Assembly (NCBI GenBank): GCA_022508285.1 | Contig: JAFLVN010000004.1 | Coordinates: forward strand, 62,001 to 126,000 | Length of the DNA stretch: 64,000 bases | Direction: 5' to 3' | Source of the DNA: Clostridiales bacterium | GTDB lineage: Bacteria; Bacillota; Clostridia; Christensenellales; Borkfalkiaceae | Part shown: one piece after another, positions 17,397 through 26,397 of the stretch | How positions within the stretch are numbered: the stretch's first letter is position 1 | How the letters are laid out: each line of letters opens with the position of its first letter | Notes under the pieces: generated by a model | The model's input: only the letters and a program-made list of their open reading frames with translations | Told to the model about the DNA's origin: nothing | The model's database searches: none | Made by a program: the position numbers and the translations under genes

Positions 17397-18128
17397 ATGT
17401 ACAGACACATAAAAGAGTACGAAATTAAATTCACCGACTGCGACCCTTACGATAGTCTTAAACCGTCGTCGCTGCTGTCATTTTTAGAGGAGTCTGCTTG
17501 CCTTTCTGCGGACGAGCTCGGGTTCGGCTACGGTGCGGTTGCACCCAAAAATCTTGGGTTTATAATCGTCAATTCCTATATTGAACTTGCCCGCCCCGTA
17601 AAACTCGGCGAGGTGCTTGAGCTTCATACCTGGCCGCTCCGCCCTAAAAATATCATTTTTTTCAGAGATTTCGAACTGTACGTTAAGGGCGAAAAGGTGG
17701 GTGTGGCTACTACCCGCTGGTGCATGATTGACACGCAAACGTTTAGAATGATGCCTACTTCGGCATTCTTTACCGATTTGGATTTCAGCAGCTATAACAC
17801 GGAAAGGAGCGTCGAATTCAACATGTGGAAAATTCCCGCACTTGCAGAAGGCGAGCTTGCGTACTCAAAAAAGGTAAGCTATTCCGACTACGACCATTAT
17901 TTTCACGTAAATAATACAAAGTACGCCGACTTTTTATTAGATACTTTTTCCGTCGACGAGTTTGAAAACAAGTTTATTAAAAAGCTTCAGATAACCTATG
18001 CAAAGCAGTGCAAACTCGGCGAAGTTATAGACTTATACAAAAAGATTGACGGCAATACTTATTTCATTGAGGGAAGAGTGGGCGGAGAAGTCCGTGTTCA
18101 GTTTAAGGTTGAGTTAGATGGAATATAA
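17397..18128 (+). CDS. Acyl-ACP thioesterase
   Basis: 243-residue double-hotdog fatty acyl-ACP hydrolase of the bacterial FatA/FatB-related family, releasing free fatty acids from acyl carrier protein. The first hotdog begins with EIKFTDCDPYDSLKPSSLLSFLEESA and includes LGEVLELHTWPLRPK. The second hotdog has SYSDYDHYFHVNNTKYADFLLD (residues about 161-182), where the HVNNTKY block supplies the catalytic Asn/His. The start ATG fits the family N-terminus. It overlaps the next gene by 11 bases. Confidence 0.88.
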   Translation: MYRHIKEYEIKFTDCDPYDSLKPSSLLSFLEESACLSADELGFGYGAVAPKNLGFIIVNSYIELARPVKLGEVLELHTWPLRPKNIIFFRDFELYVKGEKVGVATTRWCMIDTQTFRMMPTSAFFTDLDFSSYNTERSVEFNMWKIPALAEGELAYSKKVSYSDYDHYFHVNNTKYADFLLDTFSVDEFENKFIKKLQITYAKQCKLGEVIDLYKKIDGNTYFIEGRVGGEVRVQFKVELDGI

Positions 18129-18756
18129 ATACGACATTATCCGTTCTCCCCGCAAAAGTATTTCCATAACGATTTCAAACCGCAACCAAATAACGGTGCG
18201 TTGTCCGTGGGGTATGTCCGAAAATAAAATCAAGGAGTATCTTAACAGCAAATCGGAGTGGATTAATAAAGTTATCAATAAAAACGCTCTGCGCCTTGCG
18301 GTAAACGATGATATAATGGAAAAGCGGTGTGTGTACTTCAACGGAGTAAAATTGCCGCTTATTCTTTCAGATAAAAACGTTATAACGCCCGAAGCAGTTT
18401 ACGTAAAAAAGTACGAGGATATCGGAAATTTATATAAAAAACACTGTTCGGATGAATTTTTTAATGCAGTTGACGTGCTGTCAAAGCTCACCCGCCTCAC
18501 TCCAAACAGCATAGGAATAAGGAAATACAGAGGCAGATGGGGCTGCTGCGACTCAAAAAATAATCTTGTTTTCAATTATATATTGTTTATGCTGCCGCCA
18601 AAAGTGCAGAGATACGTAATTATTCACGAGCTCTGCCACATTCTATGCCATAACCATTCGCCAGCATTTTGGAAGCTGGTGTCCGATTTCGAGCCAAACT
18701 ACAAAAGGCTGAAAAAGCAGCTTGCGGATTTCGGATTTTTAATAGATTTGTATTGA
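18118..18756 (+). CDS. YgjP-like (DUF45) metallopeptidase
   Basis: 212 residues. A zinc-binding HELCH...H motif (IIHELCHILCHNHSPAFW, residues about 168-185) follows WGCCDSKNNLVFNYILFMLPPKVQRYV, the family signature of YgjP/WLM-like M48-related proteases. Cytoplasmic, substrate unknown. It overlaps the thioesterase gene (start inside its last codons), implying translational coupling. Confidence 0.85.
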   Translation: MEYKYDIIRSPRKSISITISNRNQITVRCPWGMSENKIKEYLNSKSEWINKVINKNALRLAVNDDIMEKRCVYFNGVKLPLILSDKNVITPEAVYVKKYEDIGNLYKKHCSDEFFNAVDVLSKLTRLTPNSIGIRKYRGRWGCCDSKNNLVFNYILFMLPPKVQRYVIIHELCHILCHNHSPAFWKLVSDFEPNYKRLKKQLADFGFLIDLY

Positions 18757-18774
18757 CCAAAAAGCTCAAATCGC

Positions 18775-18803
18775 TTGACTTAGGAATACGGTTGATATAT
18801 AAT
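18775..18803 (+). promoter_or_regulatory. Promoter of the carA operon
   Basis: TTGACT (18775-18780), 17 bp, perfect TATAAT (18798-18803). The leader to carA is about 160 nt, unusually long for this window. Confidence 0.75.
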
Positions 18804-18820
18804 TAATAAGGTTAAAACGT

Positions 18821-18910
18821 ATGAATACAATACCTTATATTCAAGAACATTTTAATAAGGAAATGATTTTCAATTTACTCGGTAACGGGGATAATTTTTT
18901 AGTTGACTGA
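18821..18910 (+). CDS. Putative 29-residue leader peptide upstream of carA
   Basis: A short ORF starts at ATG 18821, 18 bp after the -10 box, with AAGG 8-9 bases upstream, and ends at TGA 18908-18910. The peptide begins MNTIPYIQEH and ends GDNFLVD; it has no Arg codons and no obvious homologue that I know. Its stop codon lies inside the 5' arm of the terminator-like hairpin at 18905-18929, so a ribosome finishing the ORF would cover that arm. This arrangement resembles the E. coli pyrBI leader. Existence as a translated peptide is inferred from the layout. Confidence 0.5.
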   Translation: MNTIPYIQEHFNKEMIFNLLGNGDNFLVD

Positions 18911-18938
18911 TTTATTTATTAAATCAGTCTTTCTTTTT
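18905..18938 (+). terminator. Putative attenuator in the carA leader
   Basis: Perfect 10-bp stem GACTGATTTA / TAAATCAGTC (18905-18914, 18920-18929) followed by TTTCTTTTT. It is preceded by a U-rich tract (ATAATTTTTTAG). The stem is AT-rich, so it may be a modest terminator that is sensitive to transcription-translation coupling. Confidence 0.55.
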
Positions 18939-18969
18939 AATATAAGGGATTTTGAAGAAGGATTATCAG

Positions 18970-20043
18970 ATGAAAAAAGTTAAAGCCTATTTAACGCTTA
19001 AAAACGGCAAACAATTCGTTGGCTACCGCTTCGGAGCCGACGATGAAATGGTCGGCGAACTCGTTTTCACTACGGGCATGACAGGGTATATCGAAACGCT
19101 GACCGACCCGAGCTACTTCGGGCAGATCGTCACGCAAACCTTCCCTCTCATAGGCAACTACGGTATGATTTCTCCCGACAGGGAAAGTAAAAAATCGTGG
19201 GTTTCGGCTTATATCGTGCGGGAGAAGTGCGACGACCCCTCTAATTTCAGGTGCGAGGAAACGCTCGATAAATATTTAAAAGAAAATAATATAATCGGAC
19301 TTTACGGCATTGATACCCGTGAGCTCACCAAAATTGTGAGAGAGGCGGGCGTTATGAACGCCGCAATCACCTCAAAGCCGCTTGCGGATTTTTCCGAAGT
19401 CAATAAATTTATAATTAAAGACGCCGTAAAGAGCGTTACCTGCAACGAAGTAGAGTATTACGGCAATCCTGAAGGTTATAAAGTGGCAGTATGGGACTTC
19501 GGCGCAAAGGAGAATATCTTGCGCGAGCTTGTTAAGCGAGGCTGCTATTGCATAAAGGTGCCTTCGTGCTACACGGCTGAGCAAATTTTATCTCTCAATC
19601 CTGACGGGCTCATGCTCACGAATGGTCCGGGTGACCCCGCCGAGAACGTGGAAATTATAGAAAATATCAAAAAAATCGCAGGTAAACTTCCGATTTTCGG
19701 CATATGCCTCGGTCATCAGCTCTTTGCGCTTGCAATGGGCGGCAAGACAAAAAAGATGAAGTACGGTCACAGAGGCGCAAACCAACCCGTAAAAAATCTT
19801 GAAACGGGCAGGGTGTATATCTCAAGCCAAAACCACGGTTACGAGGTCATTTCGTCCAGCGTACCCAACGGAAAGCTCACTTATGTAAACGCAAACGACA
19901 ATACCTGCGAGGGCTTTGAATATCCCGAGCTCAACGCCTATACTGTGCAGTTCCATCCCGAAGCTTGCGGAGGACCGCAGGATGCGTCCTTCCTTTTCGA
20001 TAAATTTATACAAAATATAGAGGAGAGCAAGCGCAATGCCTAA
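18970..20043 (+). CDS. carA: Carbamoyl-phosphate synthase, glutamine-hydrolysing small subunit
   Basis: Class I glutamine amidotransferase subunit that feeds ammonia to CarB for pyrimidine and arginine synthesis. The N-terminal CPSase domain (AYLTLKNGKQFVGYRFGA... TTGMTGYIETLTDPSYFGQI) is followed by the GATase with catalytic Cys about residue 246 (GICLGHQLFALAMGG) and FHPE near the end. The chosen start is ATG 18970, with AAGGA at spacing 7, rather than the in-frame TTG at 18952. 357 residues. It overlaps carB by 8 bases. Confidence 0.96.
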   Translation: MKKVKAYLTLKNGKQFVGYRFGADDEMVGELVFTTGMTGYIETLTDPSYFGQIVTQTFPLIGNYGMISPDRESKKSWVSAYIVREKCDDPSNFRCEETLDKYLKENNIIGLYGIDTRELTKIVREAGVMNAAITSKPLADFSEVNKFIIKDAVKSVTCNEVEYYGNPEGYKVAVWDFGAKENILRELVKRGCYCIKVPSCYTAEQILSLNPDGLMLTNGPGDPAENVEIIENIKKIAGKLPIFGICLGHQLFALAMGGKTKKMKYGHRGANQPVKNLETGRVYISSQNHGYEVISSSVPNGKLTYVNANDNTCEGFEYPELNAYTVQFHPEACGGPQDASFLFDKFIQNIEESKRNA

Positions 20044-23000
20044 GAGAGAAGATATTAAAAAAGTACTTGTTATAGGTTCTGGTCCTATAGTAATAGGACA
20101 GGCTGCCGAGTTCGACTATGCGGGTGCGCAAGCTTGCCGTGTCCTTAAAGACGCCGGTCTTAACGTAGTTCTGTGCAACTCAAACCCCGCAACGATAATG
20201 ACTGACAGTGCGCTTGCAGACGAAATATATCTTGAACCGCTCACCGTCGATACGTTAAAGAGAATTATTATTAAAGAACGCCCCGACAGCCTTTTGGCTT
20301 CGCTCGGCGGTCAAACAGGTCTGACCCTCGGCTGTCAGCTTGCAAAATCTGGCTTTTTAGACGAGTACGGCGTAAAGCTCATCGGCGTAAACCTTGAATC
20401 AATCGACAGAGCGGAGGACAGAGAGCTCTTTAAAGAGACGATGCAAAAGATTAATCAGCCCGTCGTTCCCTCGGATATTGCCTACTCAGTTGACGAGTGC
20501 GTGGCGATCGCTGAAAAAATCGGATATCCCGTAATCGTGCGCCCCGCATATACGCTCGGCGGCGCAGGTGGCGGTGTGGCAAAGGACGAGGAGGAACTCC
20601 GTCTCATTTCCCACAACGGCTTAATGCTTTCGCCTATCACACAGGTGCTCATAGAAAAGTACATAGGCGGCTGGAAAGAGATTGAGTTCGAGGTTCTGCG
20701 CGACAGTGCGGGCAACGTCCTTACCGTCTGCTCGATGGAGAACTTCGACCCCGTCGGTATACATACGGGCGACTCAATAGTCATTGCGCCCGCCGTTACC
20801 CTTTCAGACAAGGAGTATCAAATGCTCCGTACGGCTTCGCTCAATATTATCAGCGAGCTGAAGATAGAGGGCGGATGCAACTGTCAGTTTGCGCTCAATC
20901 CCGATTCTTTTGAATATTCGGTTATCGAAGTTAATCCAAGAGTTTCCCGCTCGTCGGCTCTCGCTTCAAAAGCTACGGGCTATCCCATTGCCAAGGTCGC
21001 AACTAAAATTGCCCTCGGCTACACCCTTGACGAAATCAAAAACGACGTTACGGGTAAAACTTTTGCATGCTTTGAGCCTACGCTTGATTACGTCGTTGTA
21101 AAGCTTCCCAAATGGCCGTTCGATAAATTCCTGTATGCGAAGCGTGACCTCGGCACACGCATGAAAGCGACGGGCGAGGTAATGGCAATCGGCACGAGCT
21201 TTGAAATGGCAATTATGAAGGCTGTGCGCGGTGCGGAAATTTCCATAGGCACGCTCAATATGCCCAAAATGGCAGAGCTTTCCGACGAAGAAATATACGA
21301 AAGACTGTACGATTTAACTGACGAGAGGCTGTTTGTCGTATATCAGGCAATCAAGCGTGGAGTTTCGGTTGATGAAATTTATAAAATTACAAAAATTGAC
21401 GAGTGGTTCTTAAATAAACTCAAAAATCTTGCCGATTTCGAAAAAGAGATTGCGGGCAAAATGCTCACCCGTGAACAGTATCTCCGTGGCAAAAAACTCG
21501 GTTATCCCGATAATGAACTTGTTAAACTTTCTGGCAACAAACTGCCTATGCACCGCAACGCCGTATTCAAGATGGTTGATACGTGCGGAGCGGAGTTTGC
21601 GGCGCAGACGCCGTACTTCTATTCGACTTACGACGAAAAAGAGCACGACGAGGCAAAGCCTTTCGTTGCAAAGAGCAGCAAAAAGAGGATTATAGTTATA
21701 GGCTCTGGACCCATAAGAATAGGTCAGGGCATTGAGTTCGACTATTCGTCCGTTCACTGCGTGTGGGCGTTAAAGAGGCTCGGCTACGAGGTTATAATAA
21801 TAAACAACAACCCCGAAACCGTTTCAACCGACTTCGACACGGCGGACAGGCTGTACTTTGAGGCGCTTACACCCGAGGACGTACAGAACGTAATCGACAT
21901 TGAAAAGCCCTACGGCGTAGTAATCACCTTCGGCGGACAGACGGCAATTAAGCTGTGCGGCTACCTTGATAAGAAGGGAGTGCGCATACTCGGCACTCCC
22001 GCCGACAGTGTTGACCTCGCCGAGGACAGAGAGCGCTTTGACGCACTGTTGGAGCAGTTCGGTATTGCCCGCCCCAAGGGACTCACAGTAATGAGCAAGG
22101 AAGAAGCGGTACACGCCGCTGAAACTTTGGGCTATCCCGTGCTTTTGCGTCCTTCGTACGTTATCGGCGGACAGAATATGACCATTGCCTTCACTCAGAA
22201 CGATATCGAAAGGTATATGGACGTAATTTTAGCGCAGAAGATAGAAAATCCCGTACTCTGCGACAAGTATCTCATGGGTACGGAGCTTGAAGTTGACGCC
22301 ATTTCAGACGGCGTTGACGTGCTTATCCCCGGAATAATGCAGCATATCGAGCGTGCAGGCGTTCACAGCGGCGACTCCATAGCCGTATATCCCCCTTACA
22401 ATTTAAGCGACGCAATGCTTAAAAAAGTAGTGGATATCTCAGAGAAGCTTGCAATCGCTTTAAAGACCAAGGGTTTAATCAATATTCAGTATCTAATTTA
22501 TCAGAATCAGCTGTACGTAATCGAAGTAAACCCCAGAGCTTCACGTACGATTCCCTATATTTCAAAGGTTACGGGCGTGCCGATGGTGGACCTCGCAACC
22601 AAAATTTTGATGGGCGCTAAGCTCAAAAAGCTGGGCTACGGCACGGGATTATATCATTCGTCGCCGTACGTTGCGGTGAAAGTTCCCGTGTTCTCGTTTG
22701 AGAAATTGAATAACGTAAACTCCCAGCTCGGTCCCGAAATGAAGTCTACAGGCGAAGTTCTCGGCATCGGTAAAACCATAGAAGAGGCACTGTTCAAAGG
22801 GCTTGTCTCGGCGGGATTCAATATGAAGCACCCCGACAAAACCCATCCGTCGGGCATATACTTCACAATCAACGATCAGGACAAATTTGAAATTGTAAAC
22901 ATCGTTAAAAAGTTTGCAGATCTCGGTTTGACGCTGTATGCAACTAAGGGTACGGCAAACGTTATAAGAAGTGTAGGGTTGGAGTGCACGGACGTTGCAA

Positions 23001-24079
23001 GGCTCTCTTCCAACGATGAAATATTCAAGTTGATGGACGAAGGCAAGATTGATTATATAGTTTATACGGGTAAAACGGATATCGAGTCGATAACCAACTA
23101 CATGAGCTTACATCACCATGCAATTCTGCTCGGTATAACCCTTTTGACTTCGCTCGACACGACAAACGCTCTTGCCGACGTCATAGCCGGAAGATATAAT
23201 CAATTCAATACCGAGCTTGTTGATATAAACAATCTGCGCAAGGAAAAGCTGAAGTTGAACTTCTGCAAGATGCACAGTTGCGGCAACGACTATATATTCT
23301 TTAACAACATGAATAACACTATCACATGCCCCGAGTCGCTTGCAATAAACTTCTCGGATAGGCACTATGCAATCGGCGGCGACGGCATAGTTATGATTGA
23401 AAAGTCGGGCATTGCCGACGCAAAAATGCGGGTATTCAACCGTGACGGCAGTGACGGCGGCATGGCGGCTAACCCTTTAAGATGCGTTGCAAAATATTTG
23501 TACGACAACAGAATTGTCAAGTCGGATACAATTTCGGTTGAAACGTGCAGTGGCGTTAAAAATCTTACAATAAATTCGTTTAACGGCAAAGCAAGCTCCG
23601 TTTCTGTAAACTTGGGTAAGCCAGAAGAAATTATATTGGACGGCAACCGTGCCCAATCCGCCGAGCTGTGGATCAAAACACGTGAAAAAGGCTATAAAGT
23701 GAACTTTGTCAACGTGGGAAATCCCCATTGCGTTGTGTTCTGCGACAAGGTTGACGATATAGATATCGAGGAACTCGGGCAGGTGATCAATGAATTAGGT
23801 AAGTTCCCGAATGGAATTTACGTTGAATGTGTAAGAGTAGTAAATAATTTAACTTTAAAAGCCCGCGTTTGGGAAAAGCGCAACGGCGAAACGTTATCCT
23901 GCGGAACTGCGGCGGCTGCGGCAACTGTTGCGGCTGTTGCAAACGGCTACTGCACACGTGATGCAATTATTACGGTTAAGCTCAAGGGCGGCGATCTGTT
24001 CGTGAGAAACCGTGAAAACGGCGACGTCGAACTTGACGGAACTGTAAAATTATCATTTGAAGGTCTTATAGAAATTTAA
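20036..24079 (+). CDS. carB: Fusion of carbamoyl-phosphate synthase large subunit (CarB) and a diaminopimelate epimerase-like domain (DapF)
   Basis: 1347 residues in one uninterrupted frame. Residues 1 to about 1070 are a full-length CarB: two ATP-grasp halves (IGSGPIVIGQAAEFDYAGAQ and IGSGPIRIGQGIEFDYSSVH) and a C-terminal MGS-like regulatory domain ending ...VDINNLR, the usual CarB end. After only a few residues the DapF fold begins (LKLNFCKMHSCGNDYIF) and runs to the stop. It keeps NPHCVVF and the second catalytic motif GETLSCGT (Cys about 1289). The first motif, normally DGSE..MCGN(G/A)IRC, reads DGSDGGMAANPLRC, so the catalytic Cys is Ala1144. A possible internal start (TTG 23255, AAGGA at spacing 10) could yield DapF alone. 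CarB activity is near certain; epimerase activity is doubtful. ATG with GGAG upstream; overlaps carA by 8 bases and the next gene by 1. Confidence 0.93.
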   Translation: MPKREDIKKVLVIGSGPIVIGQAAEFDYAGAQACRVLKDAGLNVVLCNSNPATIMTDSALADEIYLEPLTVDTLKRIIIKERPDSLLASLGGQTGLTLGCQLAKSGFLDEYGVKLIGVNLESIDRAEDRELFKETMQKINQPVVPSDIAYSVDECVAIAEKIGYPVIVRPAYTLGGAGGGVAKDEEELRLISHNGLMLSPITQVLIEKYIGGWKEIEFEVLRDSAGNVLTVCSMENFDPVGIHTGDSIVIAPAVTLSDKEYQMLRTASLNIISELKIEGGCNCQFALNPDSFEYSVIEVNPRVSRSSALASKATGYPIAKVATKIALGYTLDEIKNDVTGKTFACFEPTLDYVVVKLPKWPFDKFLYAKRDLGTRMKATGEVMAIGTSFEMAIMKAVRGAEISIGTLNMPKMAELSDEEIYERLYDLTDERLFVVYQAIKRGVSVDEIYKITKIDEWFLNKLKNLADFEKEIAGKMLTREQYLRGKKLGYPDNELVKLSGNKLPMHRNAVFKMVDTCGAEFAAQTPYFYSTYDEKEHDEAKPFVAKSSKKRIIVIGSGPIRIGQGIEFDYSSVHCVWALKRLGYEVIIINNNPETVSTDFDTADRLYFEALTPEDVQNVIDIEKPYGVVITFGGQTAIKLCGYLDKKGVRILGTPADSVDLAEDRERFDALLEQFGIARPKGLTVMSKEEAVHAAETLGYPVLLRPSYVIGGQNMTIAFTQNDIERYMDVILAQKIENPVLCDKYLMGTELEVDAISDGVDVLIPGIMQHIERAGVHSGDSIAVYPPYNLSDAMLKKVVDISEKLAIALKTKGLINIQYLIYQNQLYVIEVNPRASRTIPYISKVTGVPMVDLATKILMGAKLKKLGYGTGLYHSSPYVAVKVPVFSFEKLNNVNSQLGPEMKSTGEVLGIGKTIEEALFKGLVSAGFNMKHPDKTHPSGIYFTINDQDKFEIVNIVKKFADLGLTLYATKGTANVIRSVGLECTDVARLSSNDEIFKLMDEGKIDYIVYTGKTDIESITNYMSLHHHAILLGITLLTSLDTTNALADVIAGRYNQFNTELVDINNLRKEKLKLNFCKMHSCGNDYIFFNNMNNTITCPESLAINFSDRHYAIGGDGIVMIEKSGIADAKMRVFNRDGSDGGMAANPLRCVAKYLYDNRIVKSDTISVETCSGVKNLTINSFNGKASSVSVNLGKPEEIILDGNRAQSAELWIKTREKGYKVNFVNVGNPHCVVFCDKVDDIDIEELGQVINELGKFPNGIYVECVRVVNNLTLKARVWEKRNGETLSCGTAAAAATVAAVANGYCTRDAIITVKLKGGDLFVRNRENGDVELDGTVKLSFEGLIEI

Positions 24080-25206
24080 TGATATATTTTGATAATGCGG
24101 CAACTTCAAAGCCAGACGAGGAGTGTCTGAAGCGAGCCGAAAAATATCTATATAACCATTATTATAATCCTTCCGCATTGTATGCGGAAGGTTATAGTAT
24201 ACAGCTTGAACTCCGTGAGGCAAGGAAAAACATTTTGTCTTTGGTTTCAGCAAGCGGTAATTTTGATTTGATATTCACTTCCTGCGGCACCGAAGCCGAT
24301 AATCAGGCTATATTTGGCGGCGGCAAAAGGGGCAACGTGGTTACAACCTTGGGCGAGCATTCCGCAGTGTATTCGGCAGTGGGCGAGCTAAAACAGCGTG
24401 GCATAGACGTCCGTTTCGCAAAACTCAACAGTGACGGCAGCGTGAATACCCACGATTTGCTCAATCTTATAGACGAAAAAACTTCGCTTGTTTCGGTTAT
24501 CCACGTAAGCAACGAAACTGGCGCAGTAAACGATATTTCCGCAATTTCCGCCAAAGTCAAGGCAAAGAATGTGCATACGCTGTTCCATTCGGACGGAGTG
24601 CAGGCATTCGGAAAAATCGACTTTAAACTTACAAACAATATCGATTTATACTCAATAAGCGCCCATAAGATAGGCGGGTTAAAGGGCTGCGGAGCTCTTA
24701 TTAAACGCAAAAACCTTGTAATTAAACCTTATATTTTTGGCGGCGGGCAGGAGCAAGGACTCAGAAGCGGCACTGAAAACGTGTTCGGAATAAAAAATTT
24801 TGAGTTTGCCGCAGTCAAGCGATATTCGCAGATATCCCAAAATTATTATCACGTGCGCAAACTCAACGACTTGCTTTGGGAAAAGCTCGATAAAACGCTG
24901 TTCACAAGAATTTCCCCCGAAAACAATTCGCCCTACATTTTAACGGTCGGCGTGGAAGAACTTCGTGGCGAAACAATTTTGCATGAAGTAAACGATAAAG
25001 GGCTGATTATAGGTACGGGCTCGGCGTGTGCTTCAAACGAAAAAAAGAGATATTCCCGTGTGATACTTGCGTGCGGAATTTCAGAAAGTCTTGCCGACGG
25101 AATTTTGAGATTCAGCTTTTCACCCGAAAACACCGTGGAAGAAATCAAAAAGGCGGCTGAAATTCTTAACGGAACAGTAAAAAACAGAAAACAAATAATG
25201 TCATAA
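24079..25206 (+). CDS. Cysteine desulfurase (NifS/IscS-like)
   Basis: PLP enzyme that removes sulfur from cysteine as an enzyme-bound persulfide. N-terminus MIYFDNAATSKPDEE, substrate/PLP loop HSDGVQAFGKIDF, PLP-lysine in SAHKIGGLKGCGALI (about residue 200), and the persulfide Cys in GTGSACASNEKK (about 316-322). 375 residues. Directly upstream of thiI (1 bp between them), the common Firmicutes pair in which the desulfurase supplies sulfur for 4-thiouridine in tRNA and possibly thiamine. Its ATG overlaps the carB-dapF stop by one base. Confidence 0.93.
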   Translation: MIYFDNAATSKPDEECLKRAEKYLYNHYYNPSALYAEGYSIQLELREARKNILSLVSASGNFDLIFTSCGTEADNQAIFGGGKRGNVVTTLGEHSAVYSAVGELKQRGIDVRFAKLNSDGSVNTHDLLNLIDEKTSLVSVIHVSNETGAVNDISAISAKVKAKNVHTLFHSDGVQAFGKIDFKLTNNIDLYSISAHKIGGLKGCGALIKRKNLVIKPYIFGGGQEQGLRSGTENVFGIKNFEFAAVKRYSQISQNYYHVRKLNDLLWEKLDKTLFTRISPENNSPYILTVGVEELRGETILHEVNDKGLIIGTGSACASNEKKRYSRVILACGISESLADGILRFSFSPENTVEEIKKAAEILNGTVKNRKQIMS

Positions 25207-25207
25207 A

Positions 25208-26362
25208 ATGGATAAAGTTATAATTGTAAGGTATTCCGAAATCCACTTAAAGGGCAAAAACCGCGGATATTTCGAGCGGGTTTTCGGGATCAATATGGAA
25301 AAATCGTTAAAAGGCATAAAGCACGAAATCCGCCGCCGCAGCGGCAGATATCTTGTGGAGTGCTTTGACGAAAATCAAACCGATTTAATTTTGGAAAAAT
25401 TAAATAAAGTTTTCGGCATACACTCGATGAGCGTTGCTTTAAAAGTTCCCACGCAGATGAATGGAATTTTCGAAGCGGCTAAAGCCGTATGTTCGGAGAG
25501 CGGTTCATTCAAGGTTGACACGCATCGAGCTGATAAATCTTTCCGTCTCAACTCAATGGAAATCAGTGCGGAAATAGGCGGAAGACTTTTATCGGTAAAT
25601 AAAAATATAAAGGTTGACGTTCACAATCCGCAGTTTATTATAAATATCGATGTGCGGGAGGACGGAACATCTCTTGTATTCAACAAATTTTTCAAGGGTG
25701 CTGGCGGTATGCCCGTCGGCACATCGGGCAAAGGATTATTGCTGTTATCCGGCGGAATAGACAGCCCCGTGGCAGGACATATGATTGCAAAGCGGGGCAT
25801 GAATATTGAGTGTATTCATTTTCACAGCTATCCGTATACCAATCTTCAGGCTCGGGATAAAGTAATAGAGCTTGCTAAAGTTTTATCAGGGTATACCTGC
25901 GGCACAAAGCTCCATATTGTTTCTGTAACGCACATACAGGAAGAAATTCATAAAAACTGCAACGGCGAGTACATGGTGACGCTTTTAAGGCGGTTTATGA
26001 TGCGAATTGCCGAAAAAATTGCAGCAAAGTGCGGTGCACAGTGTATAATTACGGGTGAAAGCCTCGGACAGGTTGCAAGTCAAACAATAGAGGGTATGAC
26101 GTCATCAAACAGCGTTATAAAGAACCTGCCTGTTTTAAGACCGTTGTGCGGTTTCGATAAGGACGAAATAATAGAGCGTAGCCGCAGTATTGGAGCGTTT
26201 GAAATTTCAATACAGCCGTACGAGGATTGCTGTACGGTTTTCCTTCCCAAGCACCCCGTAATAAAGCCGGCGATAGAGGCGGTGCTTGCCGAGGAAGCAA
26301 AGCTGAACGTAGACGGCTTGGTAGAGGAAGCAATAAAAACGCTTGAAATTTTAAATATATAA
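25208..26362 (+). CDS. thiI: tRNA sulfurtransferase ThiI (rhodanese-less form)
   Basis: 384 residues: NFLD/THUMP region (residues about 1-165) with YSEIHLKGKNRGYFE, followed by the adenylating PP-loop domain with LLLLSGGIDSPVAGHMIAKRG (about 178-198). Activates U8 of tRNA for 4-thiouridine. No C-terminal rhodanese domain, as in most Firmicutes, where sulfur comes straight from the adjacent desulfurase. Confidence 0.95.
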   Translation: MDKVIIVRYSEIHLKGKNRGYFERVFGINMEKSLKGIKHEIRRRSGRYLVECFDENQTDLILEKLNKVFGIHSMSVALKVPTQMNGIFEAAKAVCSESGSFKVDTHRADKSFRLNSMEISAEIGGRLLSVNKNIKVDVHNPQFIINIDVREDGTSLVFNKFFKGAGGMPVGTSGKGLLLLSGGIDSPVAGHMIAKRGMNIECIHFHSYPYTNLQARDKVIELAKVLSGYTCGTKLHIVSVTHIQEEIHKNCNGEYMVTLLRRFMMRIAEKIAAKCGAQCIITGESLGQVASQTIEGMTSSNSVIKNLPVLRPLCGFDKDEIIERSRSIGAFEISIQPYEDCCTVFLPKHPVIKPAIEAVLAEEAKLNVDGLVEEAIKTLEILNI

Positions 26363-26397
26363 AAAAATCGCACTTAATATTAAGTGCGATTTTTTTA
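26362..26397. terminator. Bidirectional terminator between thiI and the PBP gene
   Basis: A-run, TCGCACTTAATATTAAGTGCGA palindromic stem split around AATATT, T-run. Both strands end with a U-run in RNA. Confidence 0.88.

Noticed and set aside
20036-24079. Sequencing error or assembly join creating the CarB-DapF fusion
   Set aside because: Both halves have normal lengths and codon use, the join falls exactly between domain boundaries and frame is kept, and the downstream gene overlaps naturally. An artefact would more likely shift the frame or truncate a domain. Still checkable by re-sequencing.
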